From contig JAQGDQ010000051.1 in assembly GCA_030141605.1 (NCBI GenBank), positions 498,001-562,000 of the forward strand: 64,000 bases of DNA. The letters run 5' to 3'. This document shows, piece by piece, positions 59,301 through 60,096 of this stretch. The notes beneath the pieces are model-generated. The model made no database searches. It was not told where the DNA came from and worked only from the letters and a program-made list of their open reading frames with translations. Each line of letters opens with the position of its first letter. Within the stretch, counting starts at the first letter, position 1. A program made the position numbers and the translations under genes. The stretch is from Tubiluchus corallicola (taxonomy: Eukaryota > Priapulida > Priapulimorpha > Priapulimorphida > Tubiluchidae).

Positions 59301-60096
59301 AGAAAAGACAAGTGTGACTAATTTTGAATATTAAGTTAAGTTTTGATTAGTTTTTGCATTTAAAATGATTATTATTCTTGTGACCTTAAAAAAATTTGGG
59401 TTGTAGTCTGTAAATATGGGCATAAATACATGAATGCGTATTTTATATGAGCAATAATGTCTTAGCATAGCTACCTGGAAGCAGAAACTCGTGGGTTCGA
59501 ATCTCAGTGCAGCTACAAGATTTTTCTGACATTCTAATTTAAAGGAAAGGACAATCACTTTGTATATCGTGTTTATTTTACTATTATCACTTAATAGAAA
59601 AACATAACAAAAAAATTTGCACGTAAACTTTCTGTAAAGCACAAAATTAATTTATATTACTGCTGAATAGAAATTTTCAGCACTGTTATATCCGCCATTT
59701 ACTTGAAAATTATGACATAACTGGCAGACTTCGTGACTTTCGTAAATGCATCATAGCTTTCCTTAAGCGCACGTTGCTTAAAAAAATTCAAATTCAAATT
59801 GACAGTGCCCTGCTTTAAAGTGATTTTTGTAATTATACAAAATGCTTACCACACTTTTATTACTAATTCTTCTTAACATTTTTCGTGAATATTGAAGTAA
59901 GCCTCTTCCCTTTTGTGTCCATATATGTATATGATTTTACAACTTCAGACCATTGGTTACATATCACATTTCAGTTTGTGCAAACAATGGATGCAGCCCA
60001 ATTTACATCTATTTTTTGGTTGTTTCAGTGAGACGGACATTGAAAACTGGACTTGATGCTGAAGAAGAAAGGTTTATCAACATGCTTTCATCTTAA
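3769..60096 (+). CDS. FHOD: FHOD-family formin, complete gene of 24 coding exons (1544 aa)
   Basis: Seen: coding exons 3769-3930, 12165-12277, 16402-16460, 17576-17643, 19702-19807, 20895-20989, 23210-23321, 24892-25084, 27350-27457, 28059-28205, 31663-31745, 31918-33024, 35401-35544, 36112-36875, 38390-38548, 40457-40642, 41926-42045, 44704-44865, 45042-45160, 47933-48007, 48384-48576, 49269-49401, 53412-53570 and 60029-60096 join in frame to 4635 nt with one stop. The order of domains is GBD-like fold, FH3, linker, FH1, FH2, DAD, as in FHOD1/FHOD3, and the length is close to long FHOD3 forms. Family knowledge: FHOD formins nucleate or bundle actin filaments in stress fibres and sarcomeres, are autoinhibited by DAD binding to the N-terminal half, and are released by Rho-kinase phosphorylation. 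Inferred: this is the local FHOD orthologue. The vertebrate paralogue split cannot be applied to an invertebrate copy. Not seen: UTR exons with certainty, or isoforms. Confidence 0.95.
3931..7138 (+). other. Intron 1, first part
   Basis: Non-coding and A+T-rich. An imperfect tandem duplication of about 93 bp lies at 4487-4665 (shared core TTTAATCTAGATTAG). The short ORF at 5403-5621 has no recognisable domain and is treated as chance. Nothing else is recognised. Confidence 0.6.
7139..7162 (+). other. Possible alternative first coding exon in intron 1 (MAASNGHR)
   Basis: AAAATGGCTGC begins an 8-codon ORF that ends directly at a perfect donor, CGT|GTAAGT, in phase 0. Exon 2 also starts in phase 0, so splicing would give a formin whose N terminus replaces exon 1. 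Two more GTAAGT sites follow within about 100 bases. This is sequence inference only. A chance ATG next to a donor is quite possible. Confidence 0.2.
7163..8489 (+). other. Intron 1 stretch with an unrecognised 90-codon ORF
   Basis: The ORF at 7533-7805 (+) has several Cys (for example [15 protein letters not shown]) but no domain I recognise, and no splice or promoter context. A short LADDTKLY-like reading at about 8256-8280 recalls the reverse transcriptase catalytic motif, but its flanks do not support a longer match. The rest is featureless A+T-rich DNA. Confidence 0.4.
8490..8660 (-). mobile_element. LINE 3' portion, left piece, split by the R1 tandem insertion
   Basis: This stretch is similar to 22030-22165 (shared AAGTTTTCAACTCCTGTGATG). 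In both places it lies next to the same LINE C-terminal coding piece, which resumes here after about 10045. I read it as the 3' region of a minus-strand LINE, cut in two by the R1 repeats at 8670-10045. Confidence 0.5.
8670..9364 (+). repeat. R1 repeat, copy 1 (unclassified, GC-richer element)
   Basis: The copy begins in a TA microsatellite, then AAGATTCGAGGCTACAGCTC, a GC-rich core with CCTCCAAAAATGGCCATTTT and GGCCGTTTTTTGC, and ends near GGGCCTTTGCTAGTC. Four copies are present in the window in both orientations. Small ORFs in three frames are shadows of base composition, with no domain. It is a dispersed non-autonomous element or satellite-like repeat that I cannot place in a known class. 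Confidence 0.7.
9365..10045 (+). repeat. R1 repeat, copy 2, in direct tandem with copy 1
   Basis: Same order of blocks as copy 1: TA microsatellite at about 9372-9396, GATTCGAGGCTACAGCTC, the CGGCCGTTTTTTGC core, GGGCTACA block and end block GGGCCTTTCCTAGTC at about 10030. An A+T insertion with a short direct repeat (TGATTATACACAAAT type) lies near its right end. The tandem arrangement suggests local duplication rather than two insertions. Confidence 0.7.
10046..10770 (-). mobile_element. LINE fragment: reverse transcriptase YADD region to C terminus, decayed
   Basis: Reading the minus strand in shifting frames gives a [14 protein letters not shown] stretch (the catalytic YADD region) near 10735, then a KYIGSLL-like and a FMYNSEM-like block, and finally LARLPE-like and [14 protein letters not shown] blocks near 10100. 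This is the order seen in non-LTR reverse transcriptases. Many stops and frameshifts show that it is dead. The 3' continuation is at 8490-8660. Confidence 0.65.
10880..11870 (-). mobile_element. Second LINE fragment of a related family, decayed
   Basis: The minus strand encodes, across frameshifts, [14 protein letters not shown] near 11815 (RT motif region), a [14 protein letters not shown] block near 11460, then [20 protein letters not shown] at about 11270 and [19 protein letters not shown] at about 11120. These are standard blocks of non-LTR reverse transcriptase C termini. It has the same orientation as its neighbour at 10046-10770 and overlaps it in domain content, so they are two insertions or a tandem pair. 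Confidence 0.7.
12165..12277 (+). CDS. FHOD: FHOD exon 2: N-terminal domain (aa 55-91, plus 2 nt of 92)
   Basis: Acceptor TTTTTTTTCAG|CTTGAAG. The exon reads [20 protein letters not shown] and an acidic tail with DDDLEDFEE, and ends GAGAA|gtaaat in phase 2. It aligns with the region after APHK in FHOD3 (LDDCTLQLS...). The acidic stretch replaces the EGFQDD segment of the vertebrate protein. Confidence 0.93.
12278..13329 (+). other. Intron 2, first part
   Basis: A+T-rich non-coding sequence. I see no recognisable element or gene. Confidence 0.6.
13330..13975 (+). mobile_element. LINE fragment (reverse transcriptase C-terminal region), decayed
   Basis: Reads [17 protein letters not shown], then [19 protein letters not shown], then across frameshifts [25 protein letters not shown]-like and [11 protein letters not shown] blocks. 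This is the thumb and C-terminal order of a non-LTR reverse transcriptase. Its clade differs from the CR1/Jockey-like pieces elsewhere in the window. Confidence 0.65.
14189..14260. repeat. Perfect inverted repeat (24-bp arms) around a TA microsatellite
   Basis: Arms 14189-14212 and 14237-14260 are exact reverse complements and are separated by 24 bases of (TA)n. The left arm begins GATATGTAATTAATATTATT. It is followed directly by (TC)n at 14260-14279 and (TA)n to about 14318. It is a strong cruciform or hairpin candidate. Confidence 0.9.
14325..14458. repeat. Inverted repeat (31-bp arms, one mismatch), MITE-like
   Basis: The arms at 14325-14355 and 14428-14458 are reverse complements with a single difference (core GGCTAGATTATATTTAAAAG). 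They enclose about 72 A+T-rich bases. The size and termini fit a very short MITE. No clear target duplication is seen because the flanks are simple repeats. Confidence 0.8.
14640..15620 (-). other. Degenerate ORF remnant, unrecognised, antisense in intron 2
   Basis: The minus strand keeps long readable stretches in shifting frames, including [20 protein letters not shown] near 14820 and [20 protein letters not shown] near 14740. This suggests a once-coding piece, perhaps from a transposon. The plus-strand ORFs at 14639-14956 and 14997-15299 are probably its shadows. I recognise no family. Confidence 0.3.
15621..16401 (+). other. Intron 2, last part
   Basis: Nothing recognised. The sequence is A+T-rich and leads to the acceptor ATTTTTATTTTTCAG at 16401. 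Confidence 0.6.
16402..16460 (+). CDS. FHOD: FHOD exon 3: N-terminal domain (aa 92-111, plus 1 nt of 112)
   Basis: A 59-nt exon between TTTTTCAG and gtaagt, entering in phase 2 and leaving in phase 1. It encodes [15 protein letters not shown], nearly identical to the [15 protein letters not shown] block of FHOD3. It is too short to stand out as an ORF. Its phase and conservation identify it. Confidence 0.95.
16461..17575 (+). other. Intron 3
   Basis: About 1.1 kb of A+T-rich intron. I see no repeat family, ORF or RNA gene. Confidence 0.6.
17576..17643 (+). CDS. FHOD: FHOD exon 4: start of FH3/armadillo region (aa 112-134)
   Basis: A 68-nt exon, acceptor TTACTATTACAG, donor CAG|gtattt, phase 1 in and 0 out. 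It encodes [18 protein letters not shown], matching the [18 protein letters not shown] block of FHOD3. Confidence 0.95.
17644..18740 (+). other. Intron 4, first part
   Basis: Non-coding. Nothing recognised before the 28-bp minisatellite. Confidence 0.6.
18741..19176 (+). repeat. 28-bp minisatellite, about 16 units, in intron 4
   Basis: The unit starts CATGCTTACCAACACCTAAC and is about 28 bp. In the second half, units with CACCTAACATC alternate with units carrying CACATGACGTCT, so the real period there is 56 bp. This indicates expansion of a two-unit block. No coding role. Confidence 0.9.
19177..19701 (+). other. Intron 4, last part
   Basis: Nothing recognised. It ends in the acceptor TTATTTATTGCAG at 19701. 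Confidence 0.6.
19702..19807 (+). CDS. FHOD: FHOD exon 5: FH3 region (aa 135-169, plus 1 nt of 170)
   Basis: Encodes [20 protein letters not shown] and [11 protein letters not shown], matching FHOD3 almost residue for residue. Phase 0 in, phase 1 out (CGAG|gtaggg). The open frame continues past the donor only by chance. Confidence 0.95.
19808..20894 (+). other. Intron 5 with a CT-rich microsatellite
   Basis: An interrupted (CT)n tract lies at about 19908-19965, near the start of the intron. The rest is A+T-rich and featureless. Confidence 0.65.
20895..20989 (+). CDS. FHOD: FHOD exon 6: FH3 region (aa 170-201)
   Basis: Acceptor TTTATTTTCAG, donor AAAG|gtaagt, phase 1 in and 0 out. Encodes [20 protein letters not shown] and [10 protein letters not shown], matching the [14 protein letters not shown] block of FHOD3. 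Confidence 0.95.
20990..21700 (+). other. Intron 6, first part
   Basis: The diverged direct repeat GGGTAGGTAGG/GCAAGATAAGTAGG at about 21110 and 21390 is the only pattern noticed. The ORFs at 21207-21413 and 21382-21567 on the minus strand have no recognisable domain. Confidence 0.5.
21715..22050 (+). mobile_element. Possible Penelope-like element remnant (GIY-YIG endonuclease tail)
   Basis: The plus strand reads [20 protein letters not shown] then [11 protein letters not shown], followed in another frame by [13 protein letters not shown]. The order 'C-x-CxNVY-x-GET-x-RxLxxRIxEHKxDVR ... HxxxxxHxxxW' is typical of the GIY-YIG domain at the end of Penelope-like retroelements. The piece is short and frameshifted, so the assignment is tentative. 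Confidence 0.45.
22051..22340 (-). mobile_element. LINE 3' fragment, same family as 8490-10770
   Basis: Similar to 10046-10250 plus 8490-8660 in the same orientation. The minus strand reads [11 protein letters not shown]- and [18 protein letters not shown]-like blocks from the end of a non-LTR reverse transcriptase. This locus shows the uninterrupted form into which R1 was inserted at the other copy. Confidence 0.6.
22341..23209 (+). other. Intron 6, last part
   Basis: Nothing recognised. The ORFs at 22774-23040 (+) and 22892-23104 (-) have no domain. It ends in the weak acceptor TTTATATATAG at 23209. Confidence 0.5.
23210..23321 (+). CDS. FHOD: FHOD exon 7: FH3 region (aa 202-238, plus 1 nt of 239)
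   Basis: Encodes [20 protein letters not shown] and LLIQAI, matching [20 protein letters not shown] of FHOD3. Phase 0 in, phase 1 out (GAGAG|gtatga). The acceptor has a poor pyrimidine tract, but the frame and conservation leave no alternative. Confidence 0.95.
23977..24768 (+). mobile_element. MITE-like DNA element, family M1, copy 1 (intron 7)
   Basis: Starts TGTGCTTGCGAACCAAAACC and ends with its imperfect reverse complement (CGATTTTGCTATGCAAGCACA), giving terminal inverted repeats of about 28 bp. Related copies lie at 33577-34237 (+) and 50504-51160 (-). The internal ORF at 24331-24648 is preserved in the minus-strand copy with few changes, but its Cys/Ser-rich product resembles no transposase, so it is probably non-autonomous. 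Confidence 0.75.
24892..25084 (+). CDS. FHOD: FHOD exon 8: FH3 region (aa 239-302, plus 2 nt of 303)
   Basis: Acceptor TTGTTTTAG, donor TCTAG|gtatgt, phase 1 in and 2 out. Encodes [20 protein letters not shown] and [19 protein letters not shown], matching PWSNIMEILEEKDGVDTELL and the [16 protein letters not shown] block of FHOD3. Confidence 0.95.
25085..26430 (+). other. Intron 8, first part
   Basis: Non-coding with short AAT-rich stretches (about 25745). The ORF at 25932-26117 on the minus strand has no recognisable domain. Nothing else recognised. Confidence 0.55.
26438..26500. repeat. Hairpin-forming inverted repeat at the edge of element E1
   Basis: The arms at 26438-26461 and 26477-26500 are reverse complements with about two mismatches (ATTTAAAGG... 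/ ...CCTTTAAAT), with a short loop of about 15 bases. The right arm belongs to the direct repeat described in the next entry. Confidence 0.8.
26461..27297 (+). repeat. Element E1, copy 1, bounded by ~93-bp direct repeats (intron 8)
   Basis: The segments 26461-26553 and 27205-27297 are nearly identical (CTTTGCTACTTAATCACGTG ... CAACAACAAATTTAGCACAT). The stretch between them (from AAGCGACTGATTAGTATT at 26572) reappears almost unchanged at 34292-34985. It looks like a short repetitive element with terminal direct repeats, or a tandem unit with a period of about 744 bp. No coding capacity. Confidence 0.8.
27350..27457 (+). CDS. FHOD: FHOD exon 9: end of FH3 region (aa 303-338, plus 2 nt of 339)
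   Basis: Acceptor TTAAATCACAG, donor GTAAG|gtaatc, phase 2 in and 2 out. Encodes [19 protein letters not shown], matching KGTDLDLVEQLNIYEVALR in FHOD3. After this point similarity to vertebrate FHOD fades into the linker. Confidence 0.93.
27458..28058 (+). other. Intron 9
   Basis: 600 bp, nothing recognised. A local near-repeat of GCCTTTATATTG occurs around 27820-27890. Confidence 0.55.
28059..28205 (+). CDS. FHOD: FHOD exon 10: basic Ser-rich linker (aa 339-387, plus 2 nt of 388)
   Basis: Acceptor TTTCTTTATTAG, donor AGAAG|gtgata, phase 2 in and 2 out. Encodes [20 protein letters not shown], comparable in position and composition to the RRRSRRHSVQSIKS region after FH3 in FHOD3, which contains potential kinase sites of RxxS type. 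The exact alignment is uncertain. Confidence 0.88.
28480..29400 (+). other. Degenerate ORF remnant in intron 10, unrecognised
   Basis: The plus strand stays readable across many frameshifts and stops ([16 protein letters not shown] near 28600, [20 protein letters not shown] near 28825, [14 protein letters not shown] near 29000, [20 protein letters not shown] near 29105). This suggests a dead coding insertion, either a transposon or a processed copy. I recognise no family, and there is no oligo(A) tail or target duplication to decide. Confidence 0.35.
29401..30439 (+). other. Intron 10, middle part
   Basis: Non-coding. The ORF at 30251-30481 (+) contains [15 protein letters not shown] and [20 protein letters not shown], which recalls the 'C-x-ET-x-HxLLxC' tail of reverse transcriptases, so a further small LINE piece is possible at 30250-30400. 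The rest is featureless. Confidence 0.4.
30440..30830 (-). mobile_element. LINE C-terminal fragment, minus strand (intron 10)
   Basis: The ORF at 30587-30817 (-) reads [20 protein letters not shown] and [14 protein letters not shown], the familiar 'F/Y-A-P-x-LWNxLP' block at the end of CR1/Jockey-type reverse transcriptases. It continues to an (ATT)n-type tail, seen as (AAT)n at about 30455 on the plus strand. It is 5' truncated. Confidence 0.75.
30831..31662 (+). other. Intron 10, last part
   Basis: Nothing recognised. It ends in the acceptor GGAAATTTTCAG at 31662. Confidence 0.55.
31663..31745 (+). CDS. FHOD: FHOD exon 11: Ser-rich linker (aa 388-415, plus 1 nt of 416)
   Basis: 83 nt, phase 2 in and 1 out (TAAAG|gttagt). 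Encodes [20 protein letters not shown]. Low complexity and not alignable with certainty. It is accepted because both splice sites are good and it carries the frame from exon 10 to exon 12. Intron 11 after it is only 172 bp. Confidence 0.85.
31918..33024 (+). CDS. FHOD: FHOD exon 12: large linker exon (aa 416-784, plus 1 nt of 785)
   Basis: The longest exon, 1107 nt, acceptor TTCTTTTTGCAG and donor GAATTAG|gtaaaa, phase 1 in and 1 out. It encodes about 369 residues rich in Ser, Asn, Asp and Lys with no domain I recognise, which suggests a disordered linker between FH3 and FH1. Vertebrate FHOD3 also has a long variable linker here, partly from muscle-specific exons, but I see no residue-level match. 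Because both ends are phase 1, skipping this exon would keep the reading frame (31745 joins 35401). Confidence 0.92.
33025..33385 (+). other. Intron 12, first part
   Basis: Nothing recognised. Confidence 0.5.
33386..33512 (+). repeat. Element E1, partial copy
   Basis: Matches the 26690-26810 and 34425-34545 parts of E1 (ATGAATATGTAATGCTGATT onward), with a small internal insertion. It lies just before MITE M1 copy 3, while a longer E1 copy lies just after that MITE. Confidence 0.75.
33577..34237 (+). mobile_element. MITE-like element M1, copy 3, diverged (intron 12)
   Basis: Starts TGTGCTTGCAATCCAAAACC and ends with its imperfect reverse complement TTTTGGCTTGTAATCACACA. Internally it follows copy 1 in order (ACTGCGTTATGATCCTTCAA, TTTCTCAAGATTATGTTTTTC). 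It has many more substitutions and indels than copies 1 and 2, so it is an older insertion. Confidence 0.75.
34292..34985 (+). repeat. Element E1, copy 2 (intron 12)
   Basis: Nearly identical to 26550-27233 over about 690 bp, from AAGCGACTGATTAGTATT at 34311 to GCTACTTAATCACGTGTT at 34983. It has only one of the two terminal direct-repeat segments, and that one partly. Confidence 0.85.
34986..35400 (+). other. Intron 12, last part
   Basis: Nothing recognised. It ends in the acceptor TTTTTCTTTAATTAG at 35400. Confidence 0.55.
35401..35544 (+). CDS. FHOD: FHOD exon 13: linker (aa 785-832, plus 1 nt of 833)
   Basis: 144 nt, phase 1 in and 1 out (AAAG|gtgaat). Encodes [20 protein letters not shown] and [18 protein letters not shown]. 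The last segment, with TP motifs followed by a hydrophobic LGMMY patch, has its likely counterpart before FH1 in other FHODs. Like exon 12 it can be skipped in frame. Confidence 0.9.
35545..36111 (+). other. Intron 13
   Basis: 567 bp, nothing recognised. Confidence 0.55.
36112..36875 (+). CDS. FHOD: FHOD exon 14: pre-FH1 region, FH1 and start of FH2 (aa 833-1087)
   Basis: 764 nt, phase 1 in and 0 out (GCAAG|gtaagt). Residues about 862-981 are charged linker with many TP sites ([22 protein letters not shown]). Residues 982-1025 are a short FH1 with a single PPPPP run and several [13 protein letters not shown] pieces, which in formins binds profilin-actin. From about 1032 ([12 protein letters not shown]) the FH2 begins. 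[15 protein letters not shown] matches VDTSRLEHLFESKSK of FHOD3. The FH1 is short even for an FHOD, suggesting few profilin sites. Confidence 0.96.
36876..38389 (+). other. Intron 14
   Basis: Around 37330-37395 a short palindromic A+T stretch (TATTGATATTATATA repeated) is seen. The stretch 37560-38010 is somewhat less A+T-rich and might be an old insertion, but I recognise nothing in it. Confidence 0.45.
38390..38548 (+). CDS. FHOD: FHOD exon 15: FH2 domain, actin-contacting segment (aa 1088-1140)
   Basis: 159 nt, phase 0 on both sides, acceptor TTTCATTAG, donor CTTGAG|gtagta. Encodes [20 protein letters not shown] then IKTAILKMD, matching VLDSKRSNAINIGLTVLPPP of FHOD3. This block includes the isoleucine region that in FH2 domains is required for actin assembly, and it is intact here. 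Confidence 0.97.
38795..39060 (+). pseudogene. Broken duplicate of the 3' half of exon 16 plus following intron
   Basis: Similar to 40575-40836, covering the last third of exon 16 (GGCTTTTCAAGCTTGACTAT), the donor region and about 180 bp of the MITE that follows. Compared with the true copy, the AA of GAGAAG before the donor is lost, so the frame is broken. The duplication happened after the MITE arrived, because the copy contains its left part. Confidence 0.85.
39061..39464 (+). other. Intron 15 stretch between the two exon 16 fragments
   Basis: Nothing recognised. It has no counterpart in the true exon 16 region. Confidence 0.5.
39465..39590 (+). pseudogene. Broken duplicate of the 5' edge of exon 16
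   Basis: Similar to 40350-40485: intron sequence with CTAGCTCA and GTGAAAAGTTTTTTGTTTAT, an acceptor-like AATGTTAG, then AAAATTTTGCAAACGATGCTGCC, after which the match stops and a TAG follows in frame. Together with 38795-39060 it gives the two ends of an exon 16 copy in the wrong order. Confidence 0.85.
39890..40115 (+). repeat. Possible strongly diverged R1 repeat
   Basis: A few blocks occur in the R1 order: TGTAGAAAAACATT, a GGGGTATTGGG stretch, AGGGCTACACAACGATG, then a (C)10 run. They resemble TGTAGAAAAAACGTT and AGGGCTACACAATGATG of R1 copy 1. The similarity is patchy. Confidence 0.35.
40457..40642 (+). CDS. FHOD: FHOD exon 16: FH2 domain (aa 1141-1202)
   Basis: 186 nt, phase 0 on both sides, acceptor AATTTTAG, donor GAGAAG|gtttgc. 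Encodes [20 protein letters not shown] then [20 protein letters not shown], matching EKQKIQEAQLANPEVPLGSA of FHOD3. The donor GTTTGC is weak at positions +3 and +4. A MITE starts within 12 bases of it. Confidence 0.96.
40654..40928. mobile_element. MITE with TA target duplication, next to the exon 16 donor
   Basis: The left end (TA)CAGTAGGCACTGCTTAATAG and the right end, reversed, (TA)CAGTGGGTGTCGTTTATTAG form terminal inverted repeats. Both ends are flanked by TA (40652-40653 and 40929-40930). The 275-bp size, TA target and CAGT start fit a Tc1/mariner or pogo-type MITE. Confidence 0.8.
41220..41765 (+). mobile_element. LINE C-terminal fragment with 3' tail (intron 16)
   Basis: The plus strand reads, with one frameshift, [20 protein letters not shown] then [13 protein letters not shown], the end of a CR1/Jockey-type reverse transcriptase. 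It is followed by a 3' UTR ending GGCAAATAAAGATTATTGAC. It is 5' truncated. Confidence 0.75.
41926..42045 (+). CDS. FHOD: FHOD exon 17: FH2 domain (aa 1203-1242)
   Basis: 120 nt, phase 0 both sides, acceptor TATTTGCAG, donor CTCGG|gtaatc. Encodes [25 protein letters not shown] is the FH2 signature, matching LSTLLAIGNFLNGTN of FHOD3. Confidence 0.96.
42200..42630. mobile_element. MITE-like element with imperfect inverted ends (intron 17)
   Basis: The left end GAGTAAATACGTATAACTCG and the right end read in reverse (TACAGTAAACTACATATAAC) are imperfect inverted repeats. Several internal CGAGTTA/TAACTCG motifs occur. The CAGT start and TA flank at the right end recall pogo/Tigger-type termini. 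Confidence 0.5.
42640..44703 (+). other. Intron 17, remainder
   Basis: About 2 kb of A+T-rich intron with no recognisable ORF, element or RNA gene. It ends in the acceptor TTTACTTTATAG at 44703. Confidence 0.55.
44704..44865 (+). CDS. FHOD: FHOD exon 18: FH2 domain (aa 1243-1296)
   Basis: 162 nt, phase 0 both sides (CAAAG|gtatct). Encodes [20 protein letters not shown], matching [20 protein letters not shown] of FHOD3, then [20 protein letters not shown]. Confidence 0.97.
45042..45160 (+). CDS. FHOD: FHOD exon 19: FH2 domain (aa 1297-1335, plus 2 nt of 1336)
   Basis: 119 nt, phase 0 in and 2 out (CAAAA|gtaagt), separated from exon 18 by a 176-bp intron. Encodes [20 protein letters not shown] and [10 protein letters not shown], matching VDFDQLQDNLCQMERRCKAS of FHOD3. 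Confidence 0.96.
45161..47222 (+). other. Intron 19, first part
   Basis: A short tandem AATTTGTTTTTAGTTTGTGT duplication lies at about 45680-45720. A TATACAGGGTGTCTCAAATG stretch at 45930 resembles the end of a DNA transposon, but no partner end was found. The ORF at 46226-46576 (-) has no recognisable domain. Confidence 0.5.
47231..47625 (+). repeat. 24-bp minisatellite, about 16 units, open in several frames (intron 19)
   Basis: The unit is of the type CTTGCTCAACACTCTGCTGT plus TCCT, 24 bp. Because 24 is a multiple of three, ORFs run through it in four frames. The plus frame gives an eight-residue PLAQHSAV repeat, the minus frames VLSKRNSR and SVEQEEQQ. It begins directly after a good acceptor (CTGTTCTTTGCAG, ending 47230) whose frame would continue exon 19. 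No good donor of matching phase follows before the stop at 47777. Most likely it is non-coding repeat DNA. Confidence 0.85.
47933..48007 (+). CDS. FHOD: FHOD exon 20: FH2 domain (aa 1336-1360, plus 2 nt of 1361)
   Basis: 75 nt, phase 2 in and 2 out (GAACAG|gtaact). Encodes [20 protein letters not shown], matching MSEFLKDCAERIIILKIVHR of FHOD3. Confidence 0.96.
48008..48383 (+). other. Intron 20
   Basis: 376 bp, nothing recognised. It ends in the acceptor ATTTTTTTGCAG at 48383. Confidence 0.55.
48384..48576 (+). CDS. FHOD: FHOD exon 21: end of FH2 (aa 1361-1425)
   Basis: 193 nt, phase 2 in and 0 out (ACAGAA|gtatgt). Encodes [20 protein letters not shown] then a Gln/Lys-rich helix with [14 protein letters not shown], matching [20 protein letters not shown] and ERNKTRGKMIT of FHOD3. 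Confidence 0.96.
48600..48815. repeat. Small inverted-repeat element with telomere-like core (intron 21)
   Basis: The outer short inverted pieces CTGTTATAAC (about 48618) and GTTATAATG read in reverse (about 48800), and the inner CCACAGGAAAAA / TTTTTCCTGTGG, surround TAACCCCTAACC and CCTAACCCTAGCC at about 48695-48732. This is degenerate (CCCTAA)n, the vertebrate-type telomere sequence shared by many animals. It may be a MITE that carries such repeats. Confidence 0.55.
48816..49268 (+). other. Intron 21, last part
   Basis: Nothing recognised. Acceptor ATTTAATTTTTAG at 49268. Confidence 0.5.
49269..49401 (+). CDS. FHOD: FHOD exon 22: FH2-DAD linker (aa 1426-1469, plus 1 nt of 1470)
   Basis: 133 nt, phase 0 in and 1 out (TTTCTC|gtatgt... 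with exon end at the C). Encodes [20 protein letters not shown]. Poorly conserved, as this linker is in other FHODs. It is accepted because it directly follows FH2 in frame and its phase fits exon 23. Confidence 0.88.
49402..50110 (+). other. Intron 22, first part
   Basis: Nothing recognised. Confidence 0.5.
50150..50480 (+). mobile_element. LINE fragment, reverse transcriptase thumb region (intron 22)
   Basis: The ORF at 50159-50479 reads [20 protein letters not shown] then [20 protein letters not shown] and VYKYVFG. This is the 'VQRRATKxVxxLxxLxYxxRLxxLxLxxLxxRRxRGDLIxxYK' block of CR1/Jockey-type elements. It is truncated at both ends. Confidence 0.7.
50504..51160 (-). mobile_element. MITE-like element M1, copy 2, inverted (intron 22)
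   Basis: Minus-strand counterpart of 23977-24768. The 105-codon ORF 50623-50940 (-) differs from that at 24331-24648 (+) in only a few residues, so the two copies are nearly identical and in opposite orientation. One terminus, GTGTGCTTGCATAGTAAAAT, is clear at 50502. The other end is eroded or truncated near 51160. Confidence 0.75.
51161..52079 (+). other. Intron 22, middle part
   Basis: Non-coding. The ORFs at 51116-51316 (+) and 51402-51587 (-) have no recognisable domain. Confidence 0.5.
52080..53245 (+). mobile_element. LINE with internal deletion: endonuclease piece joined to RT C terminus
   Basis: The ORF at 52187-52519 reads [20 protein letters not shown] and [19 protein letters not shown]. 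This resembles the GDFN region of the endonuclease domain, with GDFN changed to GYFN. At about 52520 the sequence jumps to [15 protein letters not shown] and [19 protein letters not shown], then [14 protein letters not shown] and a GHSYKLYK- and VIDMWNNLP-like end (frameshifted). The catalytic RT core is missing. It ends near the GATTGAATAAATCTAATCTG tail. Confidence 0.8.
53412..53570 (+). CDS. FHOD: FHOD exon 23: DAD core and basic patch (aa 1470-1522, plus 1 nt of 1523)
   Basis: 159 nt, phase 1 in and 1 out (AATCAT|gtaagt). Encodes [20 protein letters not shown] then [13 protein letters not shown], matching the DEIMDRIVKSATQ...RERKRSRANRKS autoregulatory domain of FHOD3. In FHOD1, Rho-kinase phosphorylates a cluster of two Ser and one Thr here. 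The first Ser (in RKRSR) is Ala here (RKRAR, A1515), while S1522 (RKS) is kept. The last 41 or so coding bases and the donor were the source of the 52-bp array that follows. Confidence 0.95.
53571..58626 (+). repeat. 52-bp tandem array, 96 full units, each a copy of the exon 23 end plus its splice donor
   Basis: The unit is GTAAGTTTTCTACGTGAACG followed by CAAGCGTGCTAGACAAGGAA and CGAGAAAATCAT. From the first donor (53571) to the last clear one (58574) is 5003 bases, equal to 96 x 52 plus two visible insertions of 5 and 6 bases (about 56911 and 58061). A 97th, degraded unit runs to about 58626. The stretch CGTGAACG...AAATCAT is the exon 23 sequence for [13 protein letters not shown], and GTAAGTTTTCTA is the start of intron 23. 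Thus almost every unit carries an intact CAT|GTAAGT donor. 52 is not a multiple of three, and TGA follows shortly in the extended frame, so it cannot be translated through. Confidence 0.97.
58627..59330 (+). other. Intron 23, after the array
   Basis: A (GTAA)n-like stretch AAGTATGTAAGTAAGTAAGT lies at about 58952-58973. Otherwise nothing recognised. Confidence 0.5.
59333..59640 (+). mobile_element. tRNA-derived SINE, copy 1 (intron 23)
   Basis: Contains a B box GGTTCGAATCT (59494-59504) and, 30 bases before it, an A-box-like TAGCATAGCTACCTGG (about 59464-59479), the internal pol III promoter pair of tRNA-derived SINEs. The whole stretch is similar to 61141-61440. It does not fold as a normal tRNA. 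Confidence 0.7.
59641..60028 (+). other. Intron 23, last part
   Basis: Nothing recognised apart from the acceptor TTTTTTGGTTGTTTCAG that ends the intron. Confidence 0.6.
60029..60096 (+). CDS. FHOD: FHOD exon 24: end of DAD and stop (aa 1523-1544)
   Basis: 68 nt, phase 1 in, ends in TAA at 60094-60096. Encodes [20 protein letters not shown] then [11 protein letters not shown] matches LRRTLKSGL of FHOD3, including the Thr (T1526) that corresponds to the third Rho-kinase site of FHOD1. The tail after it is shorter than in vertebrates. Confidence 0.95.

Noticed and set aside
59450-59520. A functional tRNA gene
   Set aside because: A and B box motifs are present, but no acceptor stem or anticodon arm can be formed. 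The second copy at 61.3 kb shows that it is a dispersed SINE.
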